Part shown: in pieces, positions 42,431 through 51,477 of the stretch
Numbering within the stretch: the first letter of the stretch is position 1
How the letters are laid out: every line of letters starts with the position of its first letter
NCBI RefSeq assembly: GCF_016598615.1
Contig: NZ_CP066831.1
Span: 9,982,001 to 10,046,000, forward strand
Direction of reading: 5' to 3'
Source: Streptomyces liliifuscus
GTDB taxonomy: Bacteria; Actinomycetota; Actinomycetes; Streptomycetales; Streptomycetaceae
Length of the DNA stretch: 64,000 nucleotides
The notes under the pieces: model-generated
Database searches by the model: none
The model's input: the letters and a program-made list of their open reading frames with translations, nothing else
What the model was told of the DNA's origin: nothing
Translations under genes and position numbers: made by a program

Positions 42431-43447
42431 TCAGGCGGTGGCTGCGGGTACCGGAGCGTCCCGCGCTATCAGGCGCTCCTCGCGCAGGTCCGCCCAGAAC
42501 GCGGCCGGGATCGTCTCGCCGAGAGCGGCGACGTCCTCGGCGATGCGGCTGGGCTTGGTCGCGCCGGGGATGACGGCCGCCGTCGCCGGGTGGGCGAGGG
42601 AGAACTGCAGCGCGGCGGACTTGATGCCGACCCCGTGCCGCTCGGCGAGTGCCTTGATCCGCTCGACCTTGTCGATGATGTGCGCGGGCGCCTGCTGGTA
42701 CTCGAAGTGCGTTCCTCCGGCGAGGATGCCCGAGCTGTACGGGCCGCCGACCACGATGTCGACGTCCTGGGCGGCAGCGGCAGGCAGCAGCCGCTGCAGT
42801 GCCCGGTCGTGGTCGAGGAGGGTGTAGCGGCCGGCGAGGAGGAAGGCGTCGGGCTTCGGCTCGTCCAGGTCGAGGGTGAGCTCCAGGGGCTCCACGCGGT
42901 TCACGCCCAGGCCCCAGCCCTTGATGACGCCCTCCTCGCGCAGCTTCTGCAGGACGCGGAACGCGCCGGTGCGGGCGGTCTCGTAGGCGGCCAGCCACTC
43001 GTCCCCGTAGAAGTCCTGGGCGACGTCGTGCACCCACACGATGTCGAGGCGGTCCGTCCGCAGGCGCTTGAGGCTGTCCTCGATGGAGCGGAGGGTGGCG
43101 TCGGCGGTGTAGTCGTTGACCATCTTGTTCGGGCGCCCGTGTTCGAAGAGGCCGCCCTTCTCGCCGAGGTCGCGTACGGCCGGGTCCTCGATCTCGTCGA
43201 AGATGACGCGGCCGACCTTCGTGCTGAGGACGAACTCGTCGCGCGGGTGCTGCGCGAGTACGTCGCCGAGCCGGATCTCGGAGAGTCCCGCACCGTAGAA
43301 GGGCGCGGTGTCGAAGTAGCGGATGCCCTGGTCCCAGGCGGCTTCGACGGTGGCCGCGGCCTCCTCGTCCGGGATGGCGCGGAACATGTTGCCGAGGGGG
43401 GCGGTGCCGAAGCCGAGGGTGCCGGGCAGGAGGGGCTTGATGCTCAT
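42431..43447 (-). CDS. Aldo/keto reductase
   Basis: NADP(H)-dependent oxidoreductase with TIM-barrel fold, 338 aa. IRYFDTAPFYGAGLSEIRLG carries the tetrad Asp and Tyr, VLSTKVGRVI the Lys, and LDIVWVHDVAQDF the His. The sequence is nearest in character to D-threo-aldose/L-fucose/L-galactose dehydrogenases. The gene is divergent from a LysR regulator, which likely controls it together with the SRPBCC gene. Confidence 0.87.
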   Translation of the reverse strand: MSIKPLLPGTLGFGTAPLGNMFRAIPDEEAAATVEAAWDQGIRYFDTAPFYGAGLSEIRLGDVLAQHPRDEFVLSTKVGRVIFDEIEDPAVRDLGEKGGLFEHGRPNKMVNDYTADATLRSIEDSLKRLRTDRLDIVWVHDVAQDFYGDEWLAAYETARTGAFRVLQKLREEGVIKGWGLGVNRVEPLELTLDLDEPKPDAFLLAGRYTLLDHDRALQRLLPAAAAQDVDIVVGGPYSSGILAGGTHFEYQQAPAHIIDKVERIKALAERHGVGIKSAALQFSLAHPATAAVIPGATKPSRIAEDVAALGETIPAAFWADLREERLIARDAPVPAATA

Positions 43448-43599
43448 GGGGGGATCCTTGCGATAGCGAGGGTGATATCGATTGCGGAGGATTCGTCACT
43501 CAATGTGCGATCCGTCGGCCTTGCGTGTTCGAGGTTAGGATCCATGGATGAGACTGTCCAAGACTTGCTTCGACATACTTGAGTCCTCCGAGGTCCTAC

Positions 43600-44499
43600 A
43601 TGCTTGACCTGCGTCAACTCCGCTACTTCGTCGCCGTCGCCGAGACCGAACACGTCGGCCGTGCCGCCGAGCAGCTGCACATCTCCCAGTCGCCTCTCAG
43701 CCGGCAGATCGCCCAGCTGGAGAAGAACCTGGGCCTGACCCTTTTCGAACGCAGCCAGCAGCGCATCCGGCTGACCTCCGACGGCCGGGTCTTCCTGACC
43801 GAGGCGCACGCCCTGCTGCGCCACGCGGACCGGCTGGAGAACCTCGGCCGACGGCTCGGCCGTGGCGAGGAGGGCGGCCTGTGCATCGGCTACGTGGCCG
43901 ACGCCATGCACACGGGCATCCTGCCCACCGCCCTGCGCACCCTGCGCGATCAACGCCCCGGCATTCACGTGGCGCTCTACGACCAGGAGTCGGCCGAGCA
44001 GTTCGAGGGACTGCGCCAGCGCAGCCTGGACATCGCGCTGGTGCGCACACCGCCGTCCGAGGACGACCCGGACCTGAACACGGCCCCGTTGCTGCGGGAT
44101 CCCCTGCTGCTCGCGCTGCCCGCGGAGCATCCCCTCGCGGGGCAGGAGGAGTTGACCCCAGGAGCCCTCGACGGGCAGCCGTGGATCGCGGTGGGTGACT
44201 CCCACGACCCGGCCTGGCGCGACACGTTCGTCGCCTCGTGCGTGGCCTCCGGCTTCACCCCGGACATCCGTCTCGACGCGGCCGATCCACTCACCGCACT
44301 GGGCCTGGTCGCCTCCGGTCTCGGCCTCGCGCTCATCCAGAAGAGCATGATGCGCGGCACGACCGACGGTGTCGCGGTACGTGAACTGCCCTGGCACGGA
44401 GGGTCTGTTCAGCTGTGGGCGGCCTGGCACCGGGTCGATCTCCGCCCTGTGGTGGCTTCGTTCCGCGAAACCGTCCTCGCGGGCCGGGACGACGCCTGA
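43600..44499 (+). CDS. LysR-family transcriptional regulator
   Basis: A 299-aa regulator. The N-terminal HTH is LRQLRYFVAVAETEHVGRAA then EQLHISQSPLSRQIAQLEKN, followed by a linker helix and a periplasmic-binding-like effector domain with GLCIGYVADAMHTGILPTAL and LDIALVRTPPSEDDPDL. ATG at 43600 follows GAGG. LysR genes usually regulate the divergent unit, here aldo/keto reductase and SRPBCC genes, in response to a small ligand. Confidence 0.88.
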   Translation: MLDLRQLRYFVAVAETEHVGRAAEQLHISQSPLSRQIAQLEKNLGLTLFERSQQRIRLTSDGRVFLTEAHALLRHADRLENLGRRLGRGEEGGLCIGYVADAMHTGILPTALRTLRDQRPGIHVALYDQESAEQFEGLRQRSLDIALVRTPPSEDDPDLNTAPLLRDPLLLALPAEHPLAGQEELTPGALDGQPWIAVGDSHDPAWRDTFVASCVASGFTPDIRLDAADPLTALGLVASGLGLALIQKSMMRGTTDGVAVRELPWHGGSVQLWAAWHRVDLRPVVASFRETVLAGRDDA

Positions 44500-44872
44500 G
44501 CGAGGGCGTATTGCGGGGGTCGGGGACGGCAACGACACCATCGATACCAAGGCCCTCTGCGAGGCGTGACTCGGAGCGTGGCCGATTTACCCCCGCTCTG
44601 TGAAACTCGGCAACTGATGTGGCTGAGGAGGCACCTGTGGGGCAATTGTTTACGTCGTGTAAAGGCGCATGTCGCCCTCGTCCCATGCCTGTTCGGACGT
44701 GAGCGGCAAGACCTCATTCCGGACAACTGTCTGTTCAGGCCATGACACTGACGACCTTTCAGTGTGAAGATCTTCACGCCGCGCGGCACTCATCGCACGT
44801 TCTCCCCGGATGGCCGACACCGCCATCCGGTCTTCCCACACGGCCGCCGTCGAGCGGCCGGAAGGAGCAGGA
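44500..44872. other. Intergenic region before the protease gene
   Basis: About 370 bp without a supported gene. It holds the inverted repeat at 44745-44765 and presumably the protease promoter. Confidence 0.5.
44745..44765 (+). promoter_or_regulatory. Inverted repeat upstream of the M4 protease
   Basis: ACACTGA (44745-44751) and TCAGTGT (44759-44765), perfect 7-bp arms with 7-bp spacer, about 107 bp before the protease start. A candidate operator; the regulator is unknown. Confidence 0.4.
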
Positions 44873-47182
44873 GTGCCGAGATCCTTACGCCCCCGCAGGC
44901 CCAGACTCTCTCGTAGCCCCCAGCGCGTCGCCGGAGGTGCGCTGGTCGTCGTGACCGCCCTCATCGCCGCCGCGACCGCTCCGGCGACCGGAGCGGTCGC
45001 CCAGCCGAACCAGGTCCCGACGGCTCAGGCCCGGATCGCCGCGGAGCCCAGAGCGGGCGCGGCTCCCGTCCCGCTCACCCCAGCTCAGCGCGCCGGCCTC
45101 CTCAAGGCGGCGGCGAAATCCGCGAAGGCCACCGCCGGTTCCCTGAAATTGGGCGCCAAGGAGAAGTTGCTGCCGAAGGACGTCATCAAGGACGCCGACG
45201 GCACCGTCCACACCCGCTACGAGCGCACCTTCGCCGGACTCCCCGTCCTGGGCGGTGACTTGGTGGTCCATCAGCGTGCCGCCGGCCGGACCGTCACCAG
45301 GGCGACCGACGCTCAGGTGTCCGTACCGACGACCGACGCCACGGTCGCCGCCTCGACGGCGAGGAAGTCGGCGCTCGCCGCCGCCAAGGCCGACGGCACC
45401 GGGCAGGTGCGGGCGGACGGAGCACCGCGACTGATCGTCTGGGCGGCCGACGGCGCACCCGCCCTCGCCTGGGAGTCGGTGGTCACCGGCGTCGAGGACG
45501 ACGGCTCTCCGCGCGAGGTGCATGTCGTCACCGACGCGAAGAGCGGCAAGAAGGTGCGGGAGTTCGAGACCATCCACCCCGGCGTGGGCAAAGGCCAGTT
45601 CAGCGGCGAGGTCGACCTCGGCAGCACACGTGACGGAGACGTCTTCGAACTGACCGACACCCAGCGCGGCGGCCACAAGACGTACGACCTGGGCGGCGCC
45701 ACGAGTGGCACCGGCACGCTCTTCACCGGCGCCGACGACATCTGGGGCGACGGCGATCCGGCCAACCGCGAGACCGCCGCCGCGGACGCCGCGTACGGCG
45801 CCCAGAAGACCTGGGACTTCTACCACGACCAGTTCGGCCGCAACGGCATAGCCAACGACGGTGTCGGTGCGTCCTCCCGGGTCCACTTCGGGAACAACGT
45901 TGTCAACGCCTACTGGGACGACGACTGCTTCTGCATGCTCTACGGAGACGGCAAGGACAACGCGAACCCGCTGACCGCGCTCGACGTCGCCGCCCATGAG
46001 ATGACCCACGGCGTCACCAGCGCCACGGCGGACCTGTACTACTACAACGGCGAGTCCGGCGGTCTGAACGAGGGCAGCAGCGACATCATGGCCGCCGCCG
46101 TGGAGTTCTTCACGAACAACCCGAACGACGTGCCCGACTACGAGGTCGGCGAGCGGATCGACATCAACGGCGACGGCACCCCGCTGCGTTACATGGACAA
46201 GCCCTCCAAGGACGGCCTGTCCCAGGACTACTGGTCCACCGAGACCGAAGGGCTCGACCCGCACTTCTCCTCCGGCGTGGCGAACCACTTCTTCTACCTT
46301 CTCGCCGAGGGCAGCGGAGCGAAGACCGTCAACGGCGTCGGCTACGACAGCCCGACCCACGACGGCGAGCCGGTCCCCGGCCTCGGCCTGCACAACGCCA
46401 CGAACGTCTGGTACCGGGCGCTGACCACGTACATGACGTCCACCACCGACTACGCGGGCGCCCGCGTCGCGACCCTACAGGCCGCCGCCGACCTGTTCGG
46501 CCGGTCCAGCGAGGCGTACGAGGCCGTCGGCAACACCTGGGCAGCGGTGAACGTCGGTCCGCGCTTCGTCAACCACGTCGCGCTGACGGCGCCCGCCGGC
46601 CAGGAGTCCGCGGTCGGCCAGCCCGCCACGCTGAAGATCACGGCGGACACCAGCCGTCCGGGCGGTCTCACCTACGAGGCCACCGGCCTGCCCGACGGAC
46701 TGGCCATCGACCACGAGACCGGTCTGATCTCCGGAACCCCGGCAGAAACAGGGGAGTTCACCCCGACCGTGACGGCGAGCGCCGCGGACGGATCCGGAGC
46801 GGAGACGGGCTTCGCCTGGCACGTCATCGCCTCCGGCGGCGACTTCTTCGTCAACCCGGGCAACGTGCGGATCCCCGACGCGGGCGATCCGGTCGAGTCC
46901 CCGCTCATCGTGACCGGCCGCACCGGCAACGCACCGAGCGCCCTCCAGGTCTCGGTGGACATCGTCCACACCTACCGCGGCGACCTGGTGATCGATCTGA
47001 TCGGACCCGGCGGCACCGCATACCGGCTGAAGGACGTCTCCGACGACGACGGCGACGACGTGCACACGACGTACACCGTCGACGCCTCCGCAGAACCGGC
47101 CGACGGCACCTGGAAGCTCCGCGTCCAGGACAGCTACCAGATCGACACGGGCTACATCGACAGCTGGAAGCTGACCTTCTGA
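44873..47182 (+). CDS. Secreted M4 (thermolysin-like) metalloprotease with Ig-like and P domains
   Basis: Extracellular neutral protease of 769 aa. A basic N-terminus and hydrophobic stretch (GGALVVVTALIAAATAP) form the signal peptide. A propeptide (about 60-230) precedes the M4 catalytic domain (about 235-565) with the zinc motif VAAHEMTHGVTS and the third ligand in GGLNEGSSDIMA. A putative Ig-like domain (about 575-655, LTYEATGLPDGLAIDHETGL, SGTPAETGEF) and a C-terminal proprotein-convertase P domain (about 660-769, IVHTYRGDLVIDLIGPGGT) follow and may aid substrate binding. GTG at 44873 follows AAGGAGCAGGA. A strong hairpin follows. Confidence 0.9.
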   Translation: MPRSLRPRRPRLSRSPQRVAGGALVVVTALIAAATAPATGAVAQPNQVPTAQARIAAEPRAGAAPVPLTPAQRAGLLKAAAKSAKATAGSLKLGAKEKLLPKDVIKDADGTVHTRYERTFAGLPVLGGDLVVHQRAAGRTVTRATDAQVSVPTTDATVAASTARKSALAAAKADGTGQVRADGAPRLIVWAADGAPALAWESVVTGVEDDGSPREVHVVTDAKSGKKVREFETIHPGVGKGQFSGEVDLGSTRDGDVFELTDTQRGGHKTYDLGGATSGTGTLFTGADDIWGDGDPANRETAAADAAYGAQKTWDFYHDQFGRNGIANDGVGASSRVHFGNNVVNAYWDDDCFCMLYGDGKDNANPLTALDVAAHEMTHGVTSATADLYYYNGESGGLNEGSSDIMAAAVEFFTNNPNDVPDYEVGERIDINGDGTPLRYMDKPSKDGLSQDYWSTETEGLDPHFSSGVANHFFYLLAEGSGAKTVNGVGYDSPTHDGEPVPGLGLHNATNVWYRALTTYMTSTTDYAGARVATLQAAADLFGRSSEAYEAVGNTWAAVNVGPRFVNHVALTAPAGQESAVGQPATLKITADTSRPGGLTYEATGLPDGLAIDHETGLISGTPAETGEFTPTVTASAADGSGAETGFAWHVIASGGDFFVNPGNVRIPDAGDPVESPLIVTGRTGNAPSALQVSVDIVHTYRGDLVIDLIGPGGTAYRLKDVSDDDGDDVHTTYTVDASAEPADGTWKLRVQDSYQIDTGYIDSWKLTF

Positions 47183-47190
47183 TCCACACT

Positions 47191-47230
47191 CCCCGGGTCT
47201 GTGGTGCCCGCGGGCACCACAGACCCGGGG
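47191..47230. terminator. 40-bp perfect palindrome, terminator of the protease gene
   Basis: The 20-base arms are exact reverse complements with no spacer, starting CCCCGGGTCTG and ending CAGACCCGGGG, 8 bp after the protease stop. Folded RNA would form a very stable stem. It can act in both directions. Confidence 0.85.
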
Positions 47231-47547
47231 GACAGTCGTCGGAGGTCGGGGCCCCTGGGGCGAAACCGCCCACCAGGTTGGTGAGTTGCGGGCTTTACGG
47301 CCGGAGACGGCCTACCCTCGCCGGGCACCGCCGGGGACAATGAGGCGTTGGCCGGCTGCCACCGGGCCTCGTCGGTCACGCCGTGCCCCGCCGCAGCCGA
47401 GAGCGCACGGTATCGCCATCAGTTGTTCCCGGCTCGCCGCCTCGGTGCTGACGTCTACGCCTCCAGCTGGCGCTGCTCGGCGCACCGAACTTCGGACGGA
47501 GTTGGACGTAATCCCTCTCCAGATCTGACGCCTGGTCAGGTAGGCCG
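47231..47547. other. Convergent gap without recognisable gene
   Basis: About 315 bp between the protease terminator and the stop of the acetate kinase gene. No coding feature was supported. Confidence 0.45.
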
Positions 47548-48690
47548 TCACATGCCGAGCACCCGTCGGGTCTCGGCGGCGATCTGCTGTGTCTCGCCGG
47601 TTGCGACCACGAGGACCGGGACACCTCTCCCCGCCTGATCGATGCGTCGGAGGCCTTCCCGCATCAAATCCTCCAGTTCGGGGACGAGCAGCCCGCCTCG
47701 TATGCCGAGAACGGTCAGGGCCGAGCAGATCTCCTCGCGTACCTCGGGTTGGTCTTCGCCGATCTCCCCGGTGAAGACCAGCGCGTCCAGCCGGTCCAGC
47801 GAGGCGGCCATCGAGGCGATGCCCCTGCGGCAACTGAGTGTGAAAGTCGCCAGCGCCAACGAGGCCGCGGTATCACCCTCCGCGCGGGCGCGCACCAGGT
47901 CCCGGGTGTCTCCCGAAGTGCCGGAGAGGCCGAGCAGACCGGAATGCCGGTGGAGTGTGTCATCCAATTCGTCCGTGCTCAGGCCGTGCCGCCGCTGCAG
48001 CCAGAGCAGCGCGCCGGGGTCGAGGCTGCCGCTGCGCTTGCTCATCACCAGGCCTTCCAGCGGAGTGAGGCCCATGGTGGTGTCCACGCTGCGTCCGTTC
48101 CGGACGGCGCAGGCCGAGCAGCCGCCGCCCAGGTGCACGAGCACGACCTGGAGGTCGTCGACGGGACGGCCCAGGGCCTGCGCCGTCCTCTGCAGCGCCC
48201 ACGAGTAGGAGAGCCCGTGGAAGCCGTACCGGCGCAGCCCGTATTCGGCTCGCCATCGCTCCGGCACGGCGTACGTGCGCGCCTGGGCCGGCAGATCCTT
48301 GTGAAAGACAGTGTCGAAGCAGGCGACATGAGGAACGTCGGGCAGGAGTTCTCGTGCGGCATCGACCACAGGCAGGGCAGGGGTCACGTGCAGCGGCGCG
48401 AGATCGGCGACGTCCGCCAGCAGAGCCCGTACGCGTGTGTCGATCAGCGTATGTCCAGTCAGGTGCGGACCGCTGTGGACGATACGGTGACCAACCGCCG
48501 CAGGAGAGGGCACCTCGCTGAGGAAGTTCCGCAGTTCCATCGCCGCAGCAGGCCCCGGGGGCTCCGAGGCGTCTTGATCCGCCACCCGTTCACCGTCCGC
48601 CGCGAACAGAGCGATGTGAAGGCTCGAAGAGCCGGCATCGAGGACCAGTACGTGACCACCAAGGCTCTCGTGGGAGCGGTCAGCACTCAT
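47548..48690 (-). CDS. ackA: Acetate kinase
   Basis: Interconverts acetate + ATP and acetyl phosphate + ADP. The 380-aa protein has VLVLDAGSSSLHIALF at the phosphate-binding start (Asp where most AckA have Asn), AVGHRIVHSGPHL, ACFDTVFHKDLP, RYGFHGLSYSWAL, VLVHLGGGCSACAV and LDALVFTGEIGEDQPEVREE. It is slightly shorter than the usual about 400 aa. ATG at 48690 follows GGAGGT. No pta or phosphoketolase gene is adjacent in this window. Confidence 0.87.
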   Translation of the reverse strand: MSADRSHESLGGHVLVLDAGSSSLHIALFAADGERVADQDASEPPGPAAAMELRNFLSEVPSPAAVGHRIVHSGPHLTGHTLIDTRVRALLADVADLAPLHVTPALPVVDAARELLPDVPHVACFDTVFHKDLPAQARTYAVPERWRAEYGLRRYGFHGLSYSWALQRTAQALGRPVDDLQVVLVHLGGGCSACAVRNGRSVDTTMGLTPLEGLVMSKRSGSLDPGALLWLQRRHGLSTDELDDTLHRHSGLLGLSGTSGDTRDLVRARAEGDTAASLALATFTLSCRRGIASMAASLDRLDALVFTGEIGEDQPEVREEICSALTVLGIRGGLLVPELEDLMREGLRRIDQAGRGVPVLVVATGETQQIAAETRRVLGM

Positions 48691-49179
48691 CACACACCTC
48701 CAGTGCTCTCGCGTCCTCCCGCACGGTGCGTCCGCCACGCAGCAACGGGCCCAGTCGGGTTCACCGCCATTACTTCGCGCCGCTCCGGCAACGGAGAGCG
48801 GAGAGTCTCCGCCATTGCTCGCGGAACGGTAGGAACTCGGCAGGTCCCGCACCGCCGGGGGCATCCGCCGGAGCCAGGACGGGCCGCAGGTCCTTGCCGT
48901 TCGTGTCCGCGTCGGGCTGCCTCACAACCCTTGTCCTGCCGCCGGGTGGGCACCCGTGATGTCGCGCTCGCCGCTCCCCCCAGGCTGCCACCACAGGGAG
49001 GGATCCGCTCGTCCACCCGTTCGGCAGCACGCCGCGCCTGCAGGCCGGGGCACCCCTCAGCATGCTGACTGTGCGACCGATTCTCCCGAAGATCGAGGGC
49101 GGCCGGGTACAGGGCCTCCTGCAGCTCATCGAGGACGGAATCCACCTCGTCGTCGCGGCGCTCCCCGTCGCCCGAGCCG
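48691..49179 (-). other. Region with a doubtful, possibly frameshifted small gene
   Basis: About 490 bp between ackA and the FUSC gene. A minus-strand frame starting at 49214 (overlapping the FUSC end) begins with an acidic VDSVLDELQEALYPAALDLR that looks coding. Later another frame carries LRPVLAPADAPGGAGPAEFL, then PFREQWRRLSALR, also coding-like. No family was recognised. It may be one small gene broken by a frameshift, or chance. Confidence 0.3.
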
Positions 49180-51354
49180 TCACCCACCCCGGTGCGCGGG
49201 TCCTGATCCATCACCTTCCGCAGCCACGGCCGCCCGCACCCGCTGCTCCTCGCGAGCAGAGCCGACGTCCCGTTCCAGGGGTGTGCGGCTCACGGCCGTC
49301 GCGAGGTCTTCCAGGGCCCGCTTCTGCAGTTCCGCCTCCCGCCGCACGACCGGGCTCCGGTTGCCGGCGGCGTCCTCCCATGCGTTGAGCGCTTCCTCCA
49401 CGCGCCCCCAGTCCGGATTCCTGTGCTCGCGCACGTCGACTGCCGCCTGCGCGGTGTCCGCCTCCAGGGCCTCGGCGAACCGCTCCGCTTCGGGGACGAA
49501 ACGGCTGTCGACCCGCGGGACGTGGCTCTCCATGAGCATCGCCGCCCGGCCGAACCCCTTGAGCGCCTCCTGTGCCTCCTCCGCCTCGCGCGACGTCAGA
49601 CCCCTGGGGCGGACCGGCTCCTGCCTCGCCTGGTCGTAGGCCTCCTGCCAGGCGGCACGTGCCTCCCTGCTCGCCAGCAGTGCCCTGCGCATGTCGGCGC
49701 GATGCTCCCGGGTCGGTTCGGCGTAGCTGCGGAGCACGGCGGCTGCGTAGCGGCCGTTGGCGGCGAGCCAGTCCGCAAGCCGGCCCGCCAGCTTGGGTGT
49801 CTCCCACGCGGGGAACACCACGTACGCCAGCATTGCCAGGGCCCCGCCGAGCAGGGTGAGCACCACCCGCTCCGGGACCGTCTGCTCCCATGCCTGGCCG
49901 CCCATGCCGAGCAGGAAGACGACGTACGCGGCAGTGAAGCACTGGGAGTAGGCGTAGCCGGTACGGATCAGCATGTAGGACAGGCCCGCTGAGATCACCG
50001 CCAGCGCGCCGAACACATGGGCGTCCGGTCCCAGGGCCTGCACCATCCCCGTGGCGAGCGCGACCCCCGCCAGGGTCCCGGCGAGACGGGCCACCGCACG
50101 CGCGTACGTCCGGTGGAAGTCCGGCCGCATCACCATCACCGAGGCGATGGGCGCCCAGTAGCCGTGGCCCAGGGGCAGCCTGGCGGCGATCAGATAGCCG
50201 AGCGTGGCCACCGCCGCCAGGCGGACGGCGTGCCGGAACACGGGCGACTCCCGGCGGAGCTCCCCGCGGACCGCCCGAACGACGACCGGGACCAGCCGGA
50301 ACATTGTCGGGCGCATCAGGAACTGGGCGCCCGCGGGGCCGGGCGGCGTGGGCGTCCTCCCGCGCGCGCCGCCGCTCCCGGCGATCTCCAACGCCTCGCC
50401 GAGCAGTTCCACGAGCCGCTCGGCCGCCTGCCGGGCGGGCCCCTCCAGCACCTCGTGCTCCTCATCGACGCGCAGGACGTCCGCGCTCCCGGGCGGCACC
50501 TCGGCGGGAGTGCCGCGGCGGATCGAACGGGCGACCGCGTCCAGGACGTCGGCGGCCGTGTCGAGCAACTCCCGTGCGCGGTCCCGCCCGGGTCCCTCTG
50601 CCGGGGCGCCGACGTCCGGGTCGGCGAGCGCGGCGACGATCGGCCGAATGCGCTCGGCCAGGCCCCGGGGACCGTGGAGGACGGGGGGACGGGTGCGGGC
50701 CTGTGATGGCGTCACGGAGGCCGCGTCCCGGGCCGTCATCAACGGCTCCGGGTCGAACGGAGCGGTCGGGTCGTGCCTCAGCCGGCGGGCGTAGTCCGCC
50801 ACGGCGGCCAGGGCGTCGGCGAGCGCGTCACGATGCGCCCCCCAACGGCGGATCGGGAACAGCAGGATCAGCACGGCCTGTGCCACGCCCCCGAGTGCGA
50901 TGATCCCGGCGTGCTCCAGGGCTCGCCCGACGCTCGTGGGCAGGGTGACGGTCACCAGCATGCTGCCGACCGTCGTCGCCGCGACGATCCCGGCGGTCGA
51001 TCCGACGGCCCAAGCCATCCCCGCGACAAAGGCCCATACGGCCAGCAGTGGGAGGAACGTCACGAGTCGCCCCGCCGCCAGGTAGCCCACGAAGGTGCTG
51101 AGTGCCAGACCCGCGCCCGCGCCGAGCGCGATCACCTTGCGCGGACGCCAGGTGCGCTGGAAGGTGGCCCCACCCGCGGAGTAGGCACCGAGGGCGGCGG
51201 ACGCGGCGTACGCAGGGGAGGCCAGCCACAGCGCAGGCCCGATGACGATCGCCATCCCAGCGGCCGTACGCAGCGCGAGCAGGGGCTCCAGCCGCGTCTC
51301 CTCGATCGTGAGCCCGGATCGCACGACCTCACCGAAGGCCCGCAGCCATCTCAC
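49180..51354 (-). CDS. FUSC-family membrane protein
   Basis: A 724-aa inner-membrane protein of the fusaric-acid-resistance/YccS/aromatic-acid-exporter type. Two blocks of five to six helices (about 25-175 and 365-520) are separated by a long soluble segment. GHGYWAPIASVMVMRPDFHR, then TYARAVARLAGTLAG, in the second half is the FUSC signature. The C-terminal about 190 residues are helical and charged. The GTG start at 51354 gives MRWLRAFGEVVRSG; the longer frame upstream is Gly/Pro-rich and unlikely. Likely efflux of small aromatic or other acids, by family only. Confidence 0.83.
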   Translation of the reverse strand: MRWLRAFGEVVRSGLTIEETRLEPLLALRTAAGMAIVIGPALWLASPAYAASAALGAYSAGGATFQRTWRPRKVIALGAGAGLALSTFVGYLAAGRLVTFLPLLAVWAFVAGMAWAVGSTAGIVAATTVGSMLVTVTLPTSVGRALEHAGIIALGGVAQAVLILLFPIRRWGAHRDALADALAAVADYARRLRHDPTAPFDPEPLMTARDAASVTPSQARTRPPVLHGPRGLAERIRPIVAALADPDVGAPAEGPGRDRARELLDTAADVLDAVARSIRRGTPAEVPPGSADVLRVDEEHEVLEGPARQAAERLVELLGEALEIAGSGGARGRTPTPPGPAGAQFLMRPTMFRLVPVVVRAVRGELRRESPVFRHAVRLAAVATLGYLIAARLPLGHGYWAPIASVMVMRPDFHRTYARAVARLAGTLAGVALATGMVQALGPDAHVFGALAVISAGLSYMLIRTGYAYSQCFTAAYVVFLLGMGGQAWEQTVPERVVLTLLGGALAMLAYVVFPAWETPKLAGRLADWLAANGRYAAAVLRSYAEPTREHRADMRRALLASREARAAWQEAYDQARQEPVRPRGLTSREAEEAQEALKGFGRAAMLMESHVPRVDSRFVPEAERFAEALEADTAQAAVDVREHRNPDWGRVEEALNAWEDAAGNRSPVVRREAELQKRALEDLATAVSRTPLERDVGSAREEQRVRAAVAAEGDGSGPAHRGG

Positions 51355-51477
51355 GGCTGTGAGCCTAGCCGGAAGGCCCTGCCGGGGCGCGTCGGCCGCG
51401 CCGCCGCCGCCCGACGGCACCGCGCTCGGCGGACGCACGCCCCCCCCCGGGGAGCCATTCGTGTCGGTATCGGTTCC

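Noticed and set aside
48770..49214. Candidate small gene between ackA and the FUSC gene
   Set aside because: Coding-like segments fall in two different frames and match no family I know; kept only as a doubtful region.
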